NCBI GenBank assembly: GCA_934693135.1
Contig: CAKUVA010000018.1
Location: 1 to 40,569 of the forward strand
DNA length: 40,569 nt
Direction: 5' to 3'
From: an uncultured Bacteroidales bacterium
GTDB lineage: Bacteria; Bacteroidota; Bacteroidia; Bacteroidales; UBA932
The notes beneath the pieces were generated by a model that worked only from the letters and a program-made list of their open reading frames with translations, made no database searches and was not told where the DNA came from. The position numbers and the translations under genes were made by a program. This document shows positions 17,517 through 26,470 of the stretch, piece by piece. The stretch's first letter is position 1. Each line of letters begins with the position of its first letter.

Positions 17517-19025
17517 CTATACGTTCTCCTTGTTTGCCTCTTCGTAAATCTTGTTTACTTTCCAGATGAATTTTCTGAATATGCCTGGTCCTTTTTCTTT
17601 CTGCTGCTTAGGCTCTTCTACTTTATGCTCTTCCTTAGGTTTTTCCTTAGGCTTTTCTTCGCTAATAGGCTCTTCAGCTTGTTTTGTCTTTTCCTGCTCT
17701 TTTTCTTGTTCAGCCTTTATTTCTGGACTCGGAATAGAACTTTCTACCTCTGCCGGTTTAGTTTCAGTCTGATGTTTTATAGGCTCCTCTTTCTTCTGTT
17801 CAGGTTTCTCGTCAACGTCATTGCTTATGCAGCAGTTAATGTTTTCATCGCGTGACATCATCACAAGCCCTACTGTAGACACGGCATCTGTCTTGAGGAT
17901 ATCTTCGCAACCACTTGCCACGAAACCATTTCTCGGATATGCGGTGCGAACATTATAGCCAGATAAATCCTTTATATAGTTTGTAATGTTGAGCATCTCT
18001 GCACCTCCTCCTGTGATCACGATTCCTTTTCTGAGGTGCTCTGCCAGATGGCTCTCTTGGATTTCATAGAGCATCGCATCTATTATTTCCTTTTCTCTGG
18101 CAGTGATTATTTCAGACAGATAGCTTACCGGAATCTGTTTATATGTGCTCATGTCATCTGTTTCAATCTGTATGATTTTTTCTCCAAGATTTTGGAGCTT
18201 GTCTGGCATACAGCCTCCGAATGCACATTTGATGCTTTCGGCTAACTTGTCGGAAATACTACACTCGTTCCTAATGTCTGATGTGACAGTGTTTCCTCCA
18301 AAAGGTATTGAAGAATAGTAGGCGAGGACTTTCTTTTCATAAATGCTTACGGATGTGGCTCCTGCACCAAGGTCAATGAGCGCTACACCATTGCTTGTCT
18401 CTTCTTCCGTCAATACTGCTTTTGCTGTTGCGAGAGGAGTGAAATACATTCTCGCTATGCCTATCCCGAGATCATTGAAAACCTTCGTTATATTTCTAAT
18501 AGGAAATTTCTTGCCTATGAATACCTTGAAATGCCCAGTGAATTCGTCACTAATCATTCCAATTATATCATTCTCAATGATTTGGAAGTAATCTCCAGTA
18601 GAAAAAGACTGAGCGATAGCTCCGTAGATTTTCTCGTTGTCAGGATCTTTCATGTCATGAGAATCTTGAGCCATGGTCTTCATGCACTCCACTTCTTCGC
18701 GTGTGATACAATCGTCAGGCTCTATTCTTTGTACTGTGGCAGAGGCATCTTCCTGACGGATGTTACATCTCGGAAGCCCTACGGCTACTTGTAGAATTTT
18801 TATGTTCAGCTCTTCTTCAGCATTATGTATAAGTTTTCCGAGAACTTCCGCTGCTTTTTTAGGGTTGAATACCTCACTGTCTCGGATTCCATCAGACGGT
18901 GCTGTCTTATAATAAAGTATCTGAGTGTTGTTCCCTTCCACCTTGGCTACTGCCAATGCGGTTTTGTACGTTCCCAGATCTACAGCTGCTATAAGCTTTT
19001 CATTCATTTTGTTGTCGTTGCCCAT
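17517..19025 (-). CDS. ftsA: Cell division protein FtsA, with long charged tail
   Basis: A 502-residue actin-fold protein that ties FtsZ to the membrane. Visible motifs are AAVDLGTYKTALAVAK (phosphate 1), ALIDLGAGATSVSIYE (phosphate 2) and GIVITGGGAEML (adenosine site). From about residue 407 (base 17807) the sequence becomes a Pro/Glu/Lys-rich linker of some 70 residues, then ends in GPGIFRKFIWKVNKIYEEAN, an amphipathic helix that fits the membrane-targeting sequence. FtsA is usually about 420 residues without such a linker. It lies between ftsQ and ftsZ. Confidence 0.95.
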   Translation of the reverse strand: MGNDNKMNEKLIAAVDLGTYKTALAVAKVEGNNTQILYYKTAPSDGIRDSEVFNPKKAAEVLGKLIHNAEEELNIKILQVAVGLPRCNIRQEDASATVQRIEPDDCITREEVECMKTMAQDSHDMKDPDNEKIYGAIAQSFSTGDYFQIIENDIIGMISDEFTGHFKVFIGKKFPIRNITKVFNDLGIGIARMYFTPLATAKAVLTEEETSNGVALIDLGAGATSVSIYEKKVLAYYSSIPFGGNTVTSDIRNECSISDKLAESIKCAFGGCMPDKLQNLGEKIIQIETDDMSTYKQIPVSYLSEIITAREKEIIDAMLYEIQESHLAEHLRKGIVITGGGAEMLNITNYIKDLSGYNVRTAYPRNGFVASGCEDILKTDAVSTVGLVMMSRDENINCCISNDVDEKPEQKKEEPIKHQTETKPAEVESSIPSPEIKAEQEKEQEKTKQAEEPISEEKPKEKPKEEHKVEEPKQQKEKGPGIFRKFIWKVNKIYEEANKENV

Positions 19026-19034
19026 ATCAGATTC

Positions 19035-19823
19035 TCAGTTCTTGTTTCTGCATACTATTTGCCCGTCGAAAGAAACATTGACATAGGAATAGTATCCTTC
19101 TCCTTTCTCCGGTACGATATATTTATAATAATCTTCGATTTTTGCAAATTTCTTTTCGAATTCTTCAGGCCGTCCGAAGATAAACTTCTCTTTTCCCTCT
19201 CTCGGAACAAGCACAAGTTTCCCGTTGCTATCTACATGTATTTGCACAATAGCATCTTCCCATTTTCTGCTGGACTCCATATAGTCAATGAGCGAGAGAA
19301 TACCTTCTATCCATGCCCTTTCTTTGGCTGTGCCTGCTTTCCCTTTGTAGCCAGGAGTGAAGTTTACAGGGATGGCTCCATCTACTATAGGTACTCTGGA
19401 GGTATAATTTTTCTGAAGTGGAAACATGAATCCTTCAGAGTCCGCATACCATCCACCATTTGGGGAGATAAATCTTACAGCAGGTTCCCTCTGCGAGATG
19501 AGAATATGGAGAATCCCGTCTCTCGTTGTGTACGCTTCGCTTTTGAGTACTGCGCTTTTGCAATTCAAAATCTTCTCTATTTTGGCCAAGTCAATTGATT
19601 CCAATTTCATCCCTGATATGTTACCATAATCTTTGGCTACATATCCTTTGATGTCATTAGCCGTGACGAAGTCTAATCCATCTTGTTCAGCGAATTCTAC
19701 TTTCAGTCCAGTGCATGTCAATTCCTTATGTGCAGCTGAACTTCTGACATCCAATATCACGAGCAGAACCGTGATGGCTGTCAGAACAGAAGCTGCCAAT
19801 GTGTATTTCCAGACTGGTTTCAT
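19035..19823 (-). CDS. ftsQ: Cell division protein FtsQ/DivIB
   Basis: A 262-residue protein with a short cytoplasmic start, one membrane segment (about residues 7-24, YTLAASVLTAITVLLVIL) and a periplasmic part. A POTRA-like region includes FVTANDIKGYVAKDYGNISG and SIDLAKIEKILN; the C-terminal FtsQ beta domain contains DAIVQIHVDSNGKLVLVPR and GRPEEFEKKFAKIEDYYKY. FtsQ links the early and late divisome and binds FtsL and FtsB. The call rests on position between murC and ftsA, topology and these patterns, as sequence conservation in this family is low. Confidence 0.9.
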   Translation of the reverse strand: MKPVWKYTLAASVLTAITVLLVILDVRSSAAHKELTCTGLKVEFAEQDGLDFVTANDIKGYVAKDYGNISGMKLESIDLAKIEKILNCKSAVLKSEAYTTRDGILHILISQREPAVRFISPNGGWYADSEGFMFPLQKNYTSRVPIVDGAIPVNFTPGYKGKAGTAKERAWIEGILSLIDYMESSRKWEDAIVQIHVDSNGKLVLVPREGKEKFIFGRPEEFEKKFAKIEDYYKYIVPEKGEGYYSYVNVSFDGQIVCRNKN

Positions 19824-19846
19824 GTTATCAAAATATTATGTTCGCA

Positions 19847-21208
19847 TTATTCGTTCACCCTTTTGCGAAGCATCTCTGTTATAGGTTCAATATAATCCGA
19901 AATATTTCCAGCTCCAAATGTGACGAGTACATCAAGTGGCTCCTTTTCCAGATAATCCATCAAGTCTTCTTTGTGAATCATAATCTTTTCTGGTGCCGTT
20001 ACTTTGTTGAATATGATTTCAGATGTTACGCCTGGGATTGGTTCTTCTCTTGCAGGGTATATATCCAAAAGAATCAATTTGTCCACTTTGCTGAGTGATT
20101 CTGCAAATTCTTCTGCGAAATCACGAGTTCTCGTATAGAGATGTGGTTGGAATATTGCTGTGAGTTTCCTTCCTTGAAAGATGTCTCTCATGGAACTGAT
20201 GGCTGTCGCCAATTCTTTTGGGTGATGGGCGTAATCGTCAATGTATGAGAGCTTCGGCGTGTTAAGATGTATATCTAATCTTCTTTTAACACCAAGAAAC
20301 GTTCCTATAGCCTTTTTTATTGCTTCCGGAGTAATGCCATAGGTGAGACATATAGCAGCCGCTGCCACGCTATTCTCTACATTTACCCATCCTGGAGTGC
20401 CGCATTTTACTCCTTCTATGACGCCTTCTGGATATACTATGTCAAATGTAAAGTATCCAAGGTGGTCTGGTCGAGGATTTCTTGCATAAAAATCTGCTTT
20501 CGGGTCGTTATAATGGTATGTCAGAATCTTCGCATTGGTGTCCTCATGTGTGATATCCAGACCGAGTTTGGCGATGACAGTTCCGCTTACTTGAGAAGCG
20601 AAAGCTTTGAATGCTTCGTGTACATGGTTTATGTCACCATATATGTCCAAGTGGTCAGCGTCCATTGCTGTTATCACTGCTATTTCAGGATGCAACTGTA
20701 AGAATGATCTGTCAAATTCATCAGCTTCCACGACTACGGTCCTGTTTTGATCCATTAGAAGATTTGTGTTGTAGTTCTTGGAAATACCTCCAAGAAATGC
20801 TGAACACCCTTCTCCGGACTCTTTTATGATGTGTGCCGTCAATGTGCTGGTCGTTGTTTTTCCATGAGTTCCGGAAACTGCGAGACAACATTCTCCGTCA
20901 GTCAATTCACCTAAAATTCTCGAGCGTTTGACTACCTTGTATCCGTGCTTTTGCACATACACAAGTTCTCCCATGTCATGTGGGATAGCAGGAGTATATA
21001 CTATAAGTGTATTTTCTACATCTTTCGGAATGAATTCAGAGTTGTCTTCATAATGTACGCTGATTCCTTCTTTCTGGAGAGCTTCTGTCAATTCGGATTC
21101 TGTCTTATCATAGCCTGAGACATTCAGCCCCTTGAATTTGAAGTACCGTGCAATGGCACTCATTCCTATACCGCCTATTCCTATGAAATATATATTCTTG
21201 TAATTCAT
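19847..21208 (-). CDS. murC: UDP-N-acetylmuramate--L-alanine ligase
   Basis: A 453-residue Mur ligase that adds the first amino acid (L-Ala) to UDP-MurNAc with ATP. The N-terminal nucleotide fold is YFIGIGGIGMSAIA, the ATP loop is SGTHGKTTTSTL, and SYIDDYAHHPKEL holds the DDYAHHP motif of MurC. Length is normal. No fused or adjacent ddl gene is present, so D-Ala-D-Ala ligase must lie elsewhere. It follows murG by 11 nt and precedes ftsQ. Confidence 0.97.
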   Translation of the reverse strand: MNYKNIYFIGIGGIGMSAIARYFKFKGLNVSGYDKTESELTEALQKEGISVHYEDNSEFIPKDVENTLIVYTPAIPHDMGELVYVQKHGYKVVKRSRILGELTDGECCLAVSGTHGKTTTSTLTAHIIKESGEGCSAFLGGISKNYNTNLLMDQNRTVVVEADEFDRSFLQLHPEIAVITAMDADHLDIYGDINHVHEAFKAFASQVSGTVIAKLGLDITHEDTNAKILTYHYNDPKADFYARNPRPDHLGYFTFDIVYPEGVIEGVKCGTPGWVNVENSVAAAAICLTYGITPEAIKKAIGTFLGVKRRLDIHLNTPKLSYIDDYAHHPKELATAISSMRDIFQGRKLTAIFQPHLYTRTRDFAEEFAESLSKVDKLILLDIYPAREEPIPGVTSEIIFNKVTAPEKIMIHKEDLMDYLEKEPLDVLVTFGAGNISDYIEPITEMLRKRVNE

Positions 21209-21219
21209 GATTTTAAATT

Positions 21220-22386
21220 TTATATGTCTTTTTTATAAGCAATTTTGTAGGCTTCTTCTGCTATTGTTTGTGCTGCGTCTGATAGGGCCAGTTTAGCTAT
21301 GTTTTCCTGCATTGACGCGATTTTCTCAGGGTGAGCGAGCAATTCTATGGCAGTGTTCATCAGCTTTTCAGGTGCATCGGTATCTTTTACGAGTATTGCT
21401 GCATTCTTCTTGACGAGAGCCATGGCGTTGTGAGTTTGATGGTCTTCCGCGACATTCGGCGACGGAACGAATATGGCAGCCTTATGTGCGGCGCATAATT
21501 CCGAGACAGTGCTGGCTCCGGAACGTGAAATCACCACATCAGCTACTGCGTATGCCAAATCCATTCTGCCGATGAAATCACTATGGTGGATGTATGCCAA
21601 TGTTTTTCCACCAAGGCCTTCCGTTATGGCTTTTTCCATGAAACTATCTGTTGCGGCCTTATAATATTTTCCGCATTGCCAAAGCAGTTCTATATTATCT
21701 CCTCCTGGACATCCATTCTCTATCCATTTCTGCACTGAACGATTCAGCGTACCGCTTCCGAGACTTCCGCCTACTATCAGTATTTGTTTTTTTTCTGGCG
21801 TGAGTCCATAGAAGCTTAGTCCTTCTTCTTTCATCTCAGGTGTCGGAGGGACGATTTCCTTGCGTATTGGGTTGCCGCTCATTATAATCTTGTCTGCGGG
21901 GAAGAATCTATCCATGCCTTCGTATGCCACACAGATACAGTCTGTCCTTTTGCCAAGAATTTTGTTGGTTAGTCCTGCGAAACCATTTTGTTCTTGGATC
22001 AATGTCGGTATTCCATGGTGCTCAGCAGCCCATAGAAGCGGTGCGCTTGCATAGCCGCCGACACCGATTGCTATATCAGGCTTGAACTCTCGTATGATTT
22101 TTCCGGCTTTCTTGATGCTTGCAATGACTTTAAATGGAGCTTTGATATCATTGATAAGGTTGCGAAAAGTGAGCCTGCGCTGCAATCCTACTATAGGGAG
22201 TCCTATTATCTCATATCCGGCAGCAGGTACTTTCTCCATTTCCATCTTCCCTTCGGCTCCGACAAATAGTATCTTGCTATTTGGATTTAACTCCCGCATC
22301 TTATTGGCTATGGATATGGCCGGGAAGATATGTCCTCCTGTGCCGCCACCACTTATTATAATTCGTAATGCCTTATATTCTTTCAT
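21220..22386 (-). CDS. murG: UDP-GlcNAc:lipid I N-acetylglucosaminyltransferase
   Basis: A 388-residue GT28 glycosyltransferase that turns lipid I into lipid II at the inner face of the membrane. GGGTGGHIFPAISIA is the first Gly-rich loop, and ILIVGGSLGSGTLN and VISRSGASTVSELCA are the conserved C-domain motifs that hold UDP-GlcNAc. HHGIPTLIQEQNGFAG also fits the family. It starts 12 nt after ftsW and is followed by murC, so it is in the dcw operon. Confidence 0.97.
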   Translation of the reverse strand: MKEYKALRIIISGGGTGGHIFPAISIANKMRELNPNSKILFVGAEGKMEMEKVPAAGYEIIGLPIVGLQRRLTFRNLINDIKAPFKVIASIKKAGKIIREFKPDIAIGVGGYASAPLLWAAEHHGIPTLIQEQNGFAGLTNKILGKRTDCICVAYEGMDRFFPADKIIMSGNPIRKEIVPPTPEMKEEGLSFYGLTPEKKQILIVGGSLGSGTLNRSVQKWIENGCPGGDNIELLWQCGKYYKAATDSFMEKAITEGLGGKTLAYIHHSDFIGRMDLAYAVADVVISRSGASTVSELCAAHKAAIFVPSPNVAEDHQTHNAMALVKKNAAILVKDTDAPEKLMNTAIELLAHPEKIASMQENIAKLALSDAAQTIAEEAYKIAYKKDI

Positions 22387-22398
22387 CCTATCTTCTTT

Positions 22399-23775
22399 TT
22401 AAAGTTGTTCAAGTGCGTCTAGATCGTTTAATGTATCTTTTACCTCATCTTGTTTCACGATGATAGGCGCTGCTTTGGCTGTTTCCTGCTCAATCTTTTT
22501 CTTAGCCATCTTGCTGATGCACAGAATAATTCCGAACACTATGCTAAATGCTAAGAATGAGCTGTTTCCATGACTTATCATTGGCAATGTCTGTCCGGTG
22601 AGTGGCCCAAGATCTACGTTGATGAACATGTGCATGAGAGCTTGCCCTGACACTAATACTACCATTCCTGCAACAAGCGTCTTGGCGTAATGGTTTTCAC
22701 AATTTCGGACTATGATGGACCCACGCGCGAGGAGGCTTCCGTATAACATAATCACGAGCAGTGCGCCAATGATTCCATATTCTTCGACAATAAAAGAGAA
22801 CATATAGTCTTCATACATTACCGATACTATATATCTCTGTGTACTTTTTCCAGGTCCTTTCCCGAAAAATCCTCCTTCGCTTACGGCGACTTTGGCACTT
22901 ACAGGTTGTCGTGTTTCATCAAGTATTTTCTGGAATTCGAGAGTTCCTGGCTCTTCTTGGTGAAGACGTTTAAGTGGGTCATTTGATGCTAACGCCAAAC
23001 GATCTACGACAAGTCCGAGTCGTTCGAAAATCTTACCTCCGGATAGTTTGTATGTTCCATATATTGCTCCACCGCCGACACATGCAGCTATACAGAGAAT
23101 GGCAATATATTTCAGGTCAAGGCCACCTATTAAGGCAGTTGCTATCATGACGAGTCCTATGAACATAGCGCTTGAGTTACTTCCAAGTGCAATCATCATG
23201 GTTGTCATTAGTATTGGACCTATTACATAAAAACATTTTTTCCCTGCGTCTGTTTTGAGCCATCGTAGATGGTTAATCTTGCTGAGTTCATCCGCCAAGG
23301 CTGTCCTCCCTGTCTTTATAGCATCCATAGCCCATGCAACATACATAATCATCAAGACTTTTACAAATTCAAATACATGGAGTTGGAATCCGAAGATACT
23401 TATGCATCTCCATGCTTTGTTTATCTGTACTGGCTTGAATATTGGTATCCCCTGAAAATGGGAGGCAAGAAAGGCTAATAGGAAAAATGAGGTGACAAAT
23501 CCATATTTGGATAGCAGTCGGAAAAGCCCAACATTGCCGAATCTGTACAGGAATCCTATTATGCCCAACCCTACAACTGACATTATCACCTGTTCCATTG
23601 CAATGGAAATCCTGGAACTTTTCTGCTGAAGAGCCAATAGGGAAGTAGAGGACGATATTGCGAGAATAGAGGACATGATTAGAAAGAAGACAATAATCCA
23701 GATGACTTTGTCTCCCTGTAGTCCGTCCATCATATTCCAGAACCCTGTTTTCTTTTTTTCGGCTTGGGTGCTCAT
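22399..23775 (-). CDS. ftsW: SEDS peptidoglycan glycosyltransferase FtsW
   Basis: A 458-residue SEDS-family membrane protein with about ten helices; it polymerises lipid II at the septum with its partner FtsI. The key loop Asp is seen in YEDYMFSFIVEEYG. The usually well-conserved last loop reads TGQTLPMISHGNSS where the family usually has PLISYGGSS or PLVSMGGTS. A soluble C-terminal stretch of about 35 residues is polar. Position between murD and murG supports FtsW rather than RodA. Two nt separate its start from the murD stop. Confidence 0.93.
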   Translation of the reverse strand: MSTQAEKKKTGFWNMMDGLQGDKVIWIIVFFLIMSSILAISSSTSLLALQQKSSRISIAMEQVIMSVVGLGIIGFLYRFGNVGLFRLLSKYGFVTSFFLLAFLASHFQGIPIFKPVQINKAWRCISIFGFQLHVFEFVKVLMIMYVAWAMDAIKTGRTALADELSKINHLRWLKTDAGKKCFYVIGPILMTTMMIALGSNSSAMFIGLVMIATALIGGLDLKYIAILCIAACVGGGAIYGTYKLSGGKIFERLGLVVDRLALASNDPLKRLHQEEPGTLEFQKILDETRQPVSAKVAVSEGGFFGKGPGKSTQRYIVSVMYEDYMFSFIVEEYGIIGALLVIMLYGSLLARGSIIVRNCENHYAKTLVAGMVVLVSGQALMHMFINVDLGPLTGQTLPMISHGNSSFLAFSIVFGIILCISKMAKKKIEQETAKAAPIIVKQDEVKDTLNDLDALEQL

Positions 23776-23777
23776 TT

Positions 23778-25127
23778 TTATAATTTCTTAACTGCTTCCT
23801 TGAACTGTTCGCCCCTGTCCTCATAGCATGTGAATAAGTCGAAACTTGCACAGCATGGACTAAGCAAAACGACATCCCCGTCTTTAGCGAAAGATGCTGC
23901 CGTTTTTACGGCTTCGCTCGCTGAAAGAGTATCTTTAATGTTTTCTTTTCCAATAATGTCCTCGAACGCCTCATGAAATTTGTGATTGTCAATGCCCATG
24001 CACACGATGGCTTTTACTTTTTCTTTTACAAGATTCTTGAGTACATCATAGTCGTTACCTTTATCCGTTCCGCCGACAATCCATACGACCGGTCTTGTCT
24101 GGCATTCGAGGGCATACCATGCGGCATCGACGTTTGTTGCTTTTGAGTCATTTATATAGAGTACGCCTCCTACGCTTAAAACTGGCTCAAGCCTGTGTTC
24201 TATTGGTGAGAACGTCTCAAGTGAGTTCCTTATGATCTCGTTGTCAATACCTGTGGCTTTTGCAGCTAATGCTGCAGCCATGGAGTTATATATGTTGTGC
24301 TTTCCACCTAATGACAATTCGTTGAGGAAGATATCACATTCTTCGTTGTTGTATTTTACTACTATTTTGCCGTCCTCTGTGTATGCACCTTGTTCAAGTT
24401 TCTTTTCTTGACTAAAAGGCAGTCTCTTGGCCTCCATTACAATTTTGTTCAGATGGTTGATGGTTATTGCATCATCTGAATCGAAAATAAAGCAGTCTTC
24501 TGGCCGGAGATTCCGTGTTATTCTAAACTTAGCTTTAACATAGTTCTCCATCTCGTATCCATAGCGGTCAAGGTGATCTGGAGTAATGTTTGTTATGATG
24601 GCAATGTCTGGTCGGAAATCATAGCAGTTGTCCAGTTGGAAGCTACTTATTTCCAGAACATAGTAGTCGAAGTGCTCGGTGGCGACTTGATATGCGTAAC
24701 TTTTTCCGATATTGCCTCCGAGTCCGACATTGAGTCCGGCTTCTTTCAGAAGATAATATATTAGTGAGGTTGTGGTAGTCTTTCCGTTGCTTCCTGTTAT
24801 GCAAATTTTCTTCGCAGTATCATATCTTCCTGCGAATTCAATTTCTGATATTATATGTATGCCCTTTTCAATGGCTTTGCGTATCATTGGCGCTGTTTCA
24901 GGAATGCCTGGACTCTTTATAATCTCGTCTGCGTTCAGTATCAGTTCTTCTGTATGATGTCCTTCTTCGAAAGGAATGTCCCATTTTTTCAGAAGAGCGA
25001 CATGCTCAGTGGCGATTTTTCCTTTGTCAGAGAGGAAGACATCGAAACCTTTGACTTTCGCGAGTACTGCAGCGCCTGCGCCGCTTTCGCCTCCACCGAG
25101 GACTATGATCCGCTTTTTGTTATCCAT
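23778..25127 (-). CDS. murD: UDP-N-acetylmuramoylalanine--D-glutamate ligase
   Basis: A 449-residue Mur ligase that adds D-Glu to UDP-MurNAc-L-Ala. IIVLGGGESGAGAA is the N-terminal nucleotide fold, CITGSNGKTTTTSLI is the ATP loop, HRLEPV and INDSKATNVDAAWYAL are MurD motifs, and VVLLSPCCASFDLF matches the LSPACASFD box. Length is normal. It starts 32 nt after mraY and ends 2 nt before ftsW. The TAAATTTG sequence at 25135-25142 before it is judged chance. Confidence 0.97.
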   Translation of the reverse strand: MDNKKRIIVLGGGESGAGAAVLAKVKGFDVFLSDKGKIATEHVALLKKWDIPFEEGHHTEELILNADEIIKSPGIPETAPMIRKAIEKGIHIISEIEFAGRYDTAKKICITGSNGKTTTTSLIYYLLKEAGLNVGLGGNIGKSYAYQVATEHFDYYVLEISSFQLDNCYDFRPDIAIITNITPDHLDRYGYEMENYVKAKFRITRNLRPEDCFIFDSDDAITINHLNKIVMEAKRLPFSQEKKLEQGAYTEDGKIVVKYNNEECDIFLNELSLGGKHNIYNSMAAALAAKATGIDNEIIRNSLETFSPIEHRLEPVLSVGGVLYINDSKATNVDAAWYALECQTRPVVWIVGGTDKGNDYDVLKNLVKEKVKAIVCMGIDNHKFHEAFEDIIGKENIKDTLSASEAVKTAASFAKDGDVVLLSPCCASFDLFTCYEDRGEQFKEAVKKL

Positions 25128-25159
25128 TTTATATCAAATTTATCTGAAATTCAATTGTA

Positions 25160-26470
25160 TTATCTTATTTTAAGGAGTGCAAGTGTTGCTACTGCTAAAA
25201 TTAATCCTACCAACCAGAAACGTGTTACAATCTTAGCTTCAGGTATGGGATGGGACGGCCATTGAATCTTTGCAGGAATGTCAATCTTCTGATAATGATG
25301 ATGAAGAGGGGCCATTCTAAAAATTCTCTGTCCTGTTCCTGTACGCTTCCTTGTGTACTTGAAATAAAATCTTTGGATGATGACTGACAGACTCTCCACA
25401 AAAAATATTCCGCACAAAATTGGGAGGAGAAGTTCCTTCCTTATCAATATCGCACTAACTCCGATGATTCCGCCTATTGCGAGACTTCCCGTGTCGCCCA
25501 TAAATACTTGTGCAGGATATGAGTTGTACCATAGGAATCCGAGCAATGCCCCGACAAATATTGACATGAATACTGCGATTTCTCCTGTACCCGGAATGTA
25601 CATTATGTTTAGGTAATTGGAGTTTATAAGGTTACCGCTGAGCCATGCCAATATGCCTATTACAGTTCCGACTATTGCAGAAGTTCCTGCTGATAATCCA
25701 TCCATTCCGTCTGTGAGGTTTGTACCATTGGAACATGCTGTTATGACAATGATTATCATCATTACATATATTGCCCACTTGAAATACCAACCCATAGCTC
25801 CTTTGAAAGGCGAAAGCCACTTGTAGTCAAATTCATGGCTCTTTATGAAGGGCAATGTCGTTTTTGTACTTTTCACGATGTTCTCCATCTTCCAACTATT
25901 GTCGGCAACAATGGTCTCACTATTTACATCAAGACTTGAGCTGCCTTGTGGAACGTAGGTTGTCCCATTGTCTGCATTATCTATCTTGACTTTCTCTCTG
26001 ACTACAATATCGTTGTTGAAACATACTGTAAGTCCGACGATGAATCCGAGTATTATTTGGAGGAAGAGCTTTCCATGTTCGCTCATTCCTTCCTTGTTGT
26101 GCTTGAATACTTTTATATAGTCATCAGCGAAACCTATGCCACCGCACCACAGAGTGGTGAATAGCAGTAATTGAGTGTAAATGTTTGTAAGATCACAAAA
26201 TAAAAGAACTGATATGGTTATTGCAAGCAGAATAATCACGCCTCCCATTGTTGGCGTACCTTTCTTCTGCATCTGTCCTTCTAGGCCAAGGTTCCTTATT
26301 GTCTCACCTATTTGTTTCTTCTGGAGCCAGTGTATTATGCGCCTTCCTGCGAAGAATGAGATTAGCATAGCTGTTACGCTTGCGATCATTGCTCTGAAGG
26401 ACAAGTAACTCATTAATCCTTGCCCAGGAATATCATAATCTTTTAACAATTGGAATAGGTGGTAGATCAT
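25160..26470 (-). CDS. mraY: Phospho-N-acetylmuramoyl-pentapeptide transferase
   Basis: A 436-residue integral membrane enzyme that makes lipid I from UDP-MurNAc-pentapeptide and undecaprenyl phosphate. Catalytic segments are FADDYIKV, SNGTNLTDGMDGLS and MGDTGSLAIGG; the HHH-type motif is APLHHHYQ. MraY in many bacteria is about 360 residues; here about 80 extra polar residues lie between membrane helices (residues about 150-225, starting CFNNDIVVREK). Long loops here are known in Bacteroidota. Its start overlaps the murE stop by 4 nt (ATGA). Confidence 0.96.
   Translation of the reverse strand: MIYHLFQLLKDYDIPGQGLMSYLSFRAMIASVTAMLISFFAGRRIIHWLQKKQIGETIRNLGLEGQMQKKGTPTMGGVIILLAITISVLLFCDLTNIYTQLLLFTTLWCGGIGFADDYIKVFKHNKEGMSEHGKLFLQIILGFIVGLTVCFNNDIVVREKVKIDNADNGTTYVPQGSSSLDVNSETIVADNSWKMENIVKSTKTTLPFIKSHEFDYKWLSPFKGAMGWYFKWAIYVMMIIIVITACSNGTNLTDGMDGLSAGTSAIVGTVIGILAWLSGNLINSNYLNIMYIPGTGEIAVFMSIFVGALLGFLWYNSYPAQVFMGDTGSLAIGGIIGVSAILIRKELLLPILCGIFFVESLSVIIQRFYFKYTRKRTGTGQRIFRMAPLHHHYQKIDIPAKIQWPSHPIPEAKIVTRFWLVGLILAVATLALLKIR

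Noticed and set aside
25135..25142. TAAATTTG on the minus strand just before murD, a -7-like match
   Set aside because: The start would fall at the murD ATG itself, no -33 element is at the right spacing, and the gene lies inside a tight operon.
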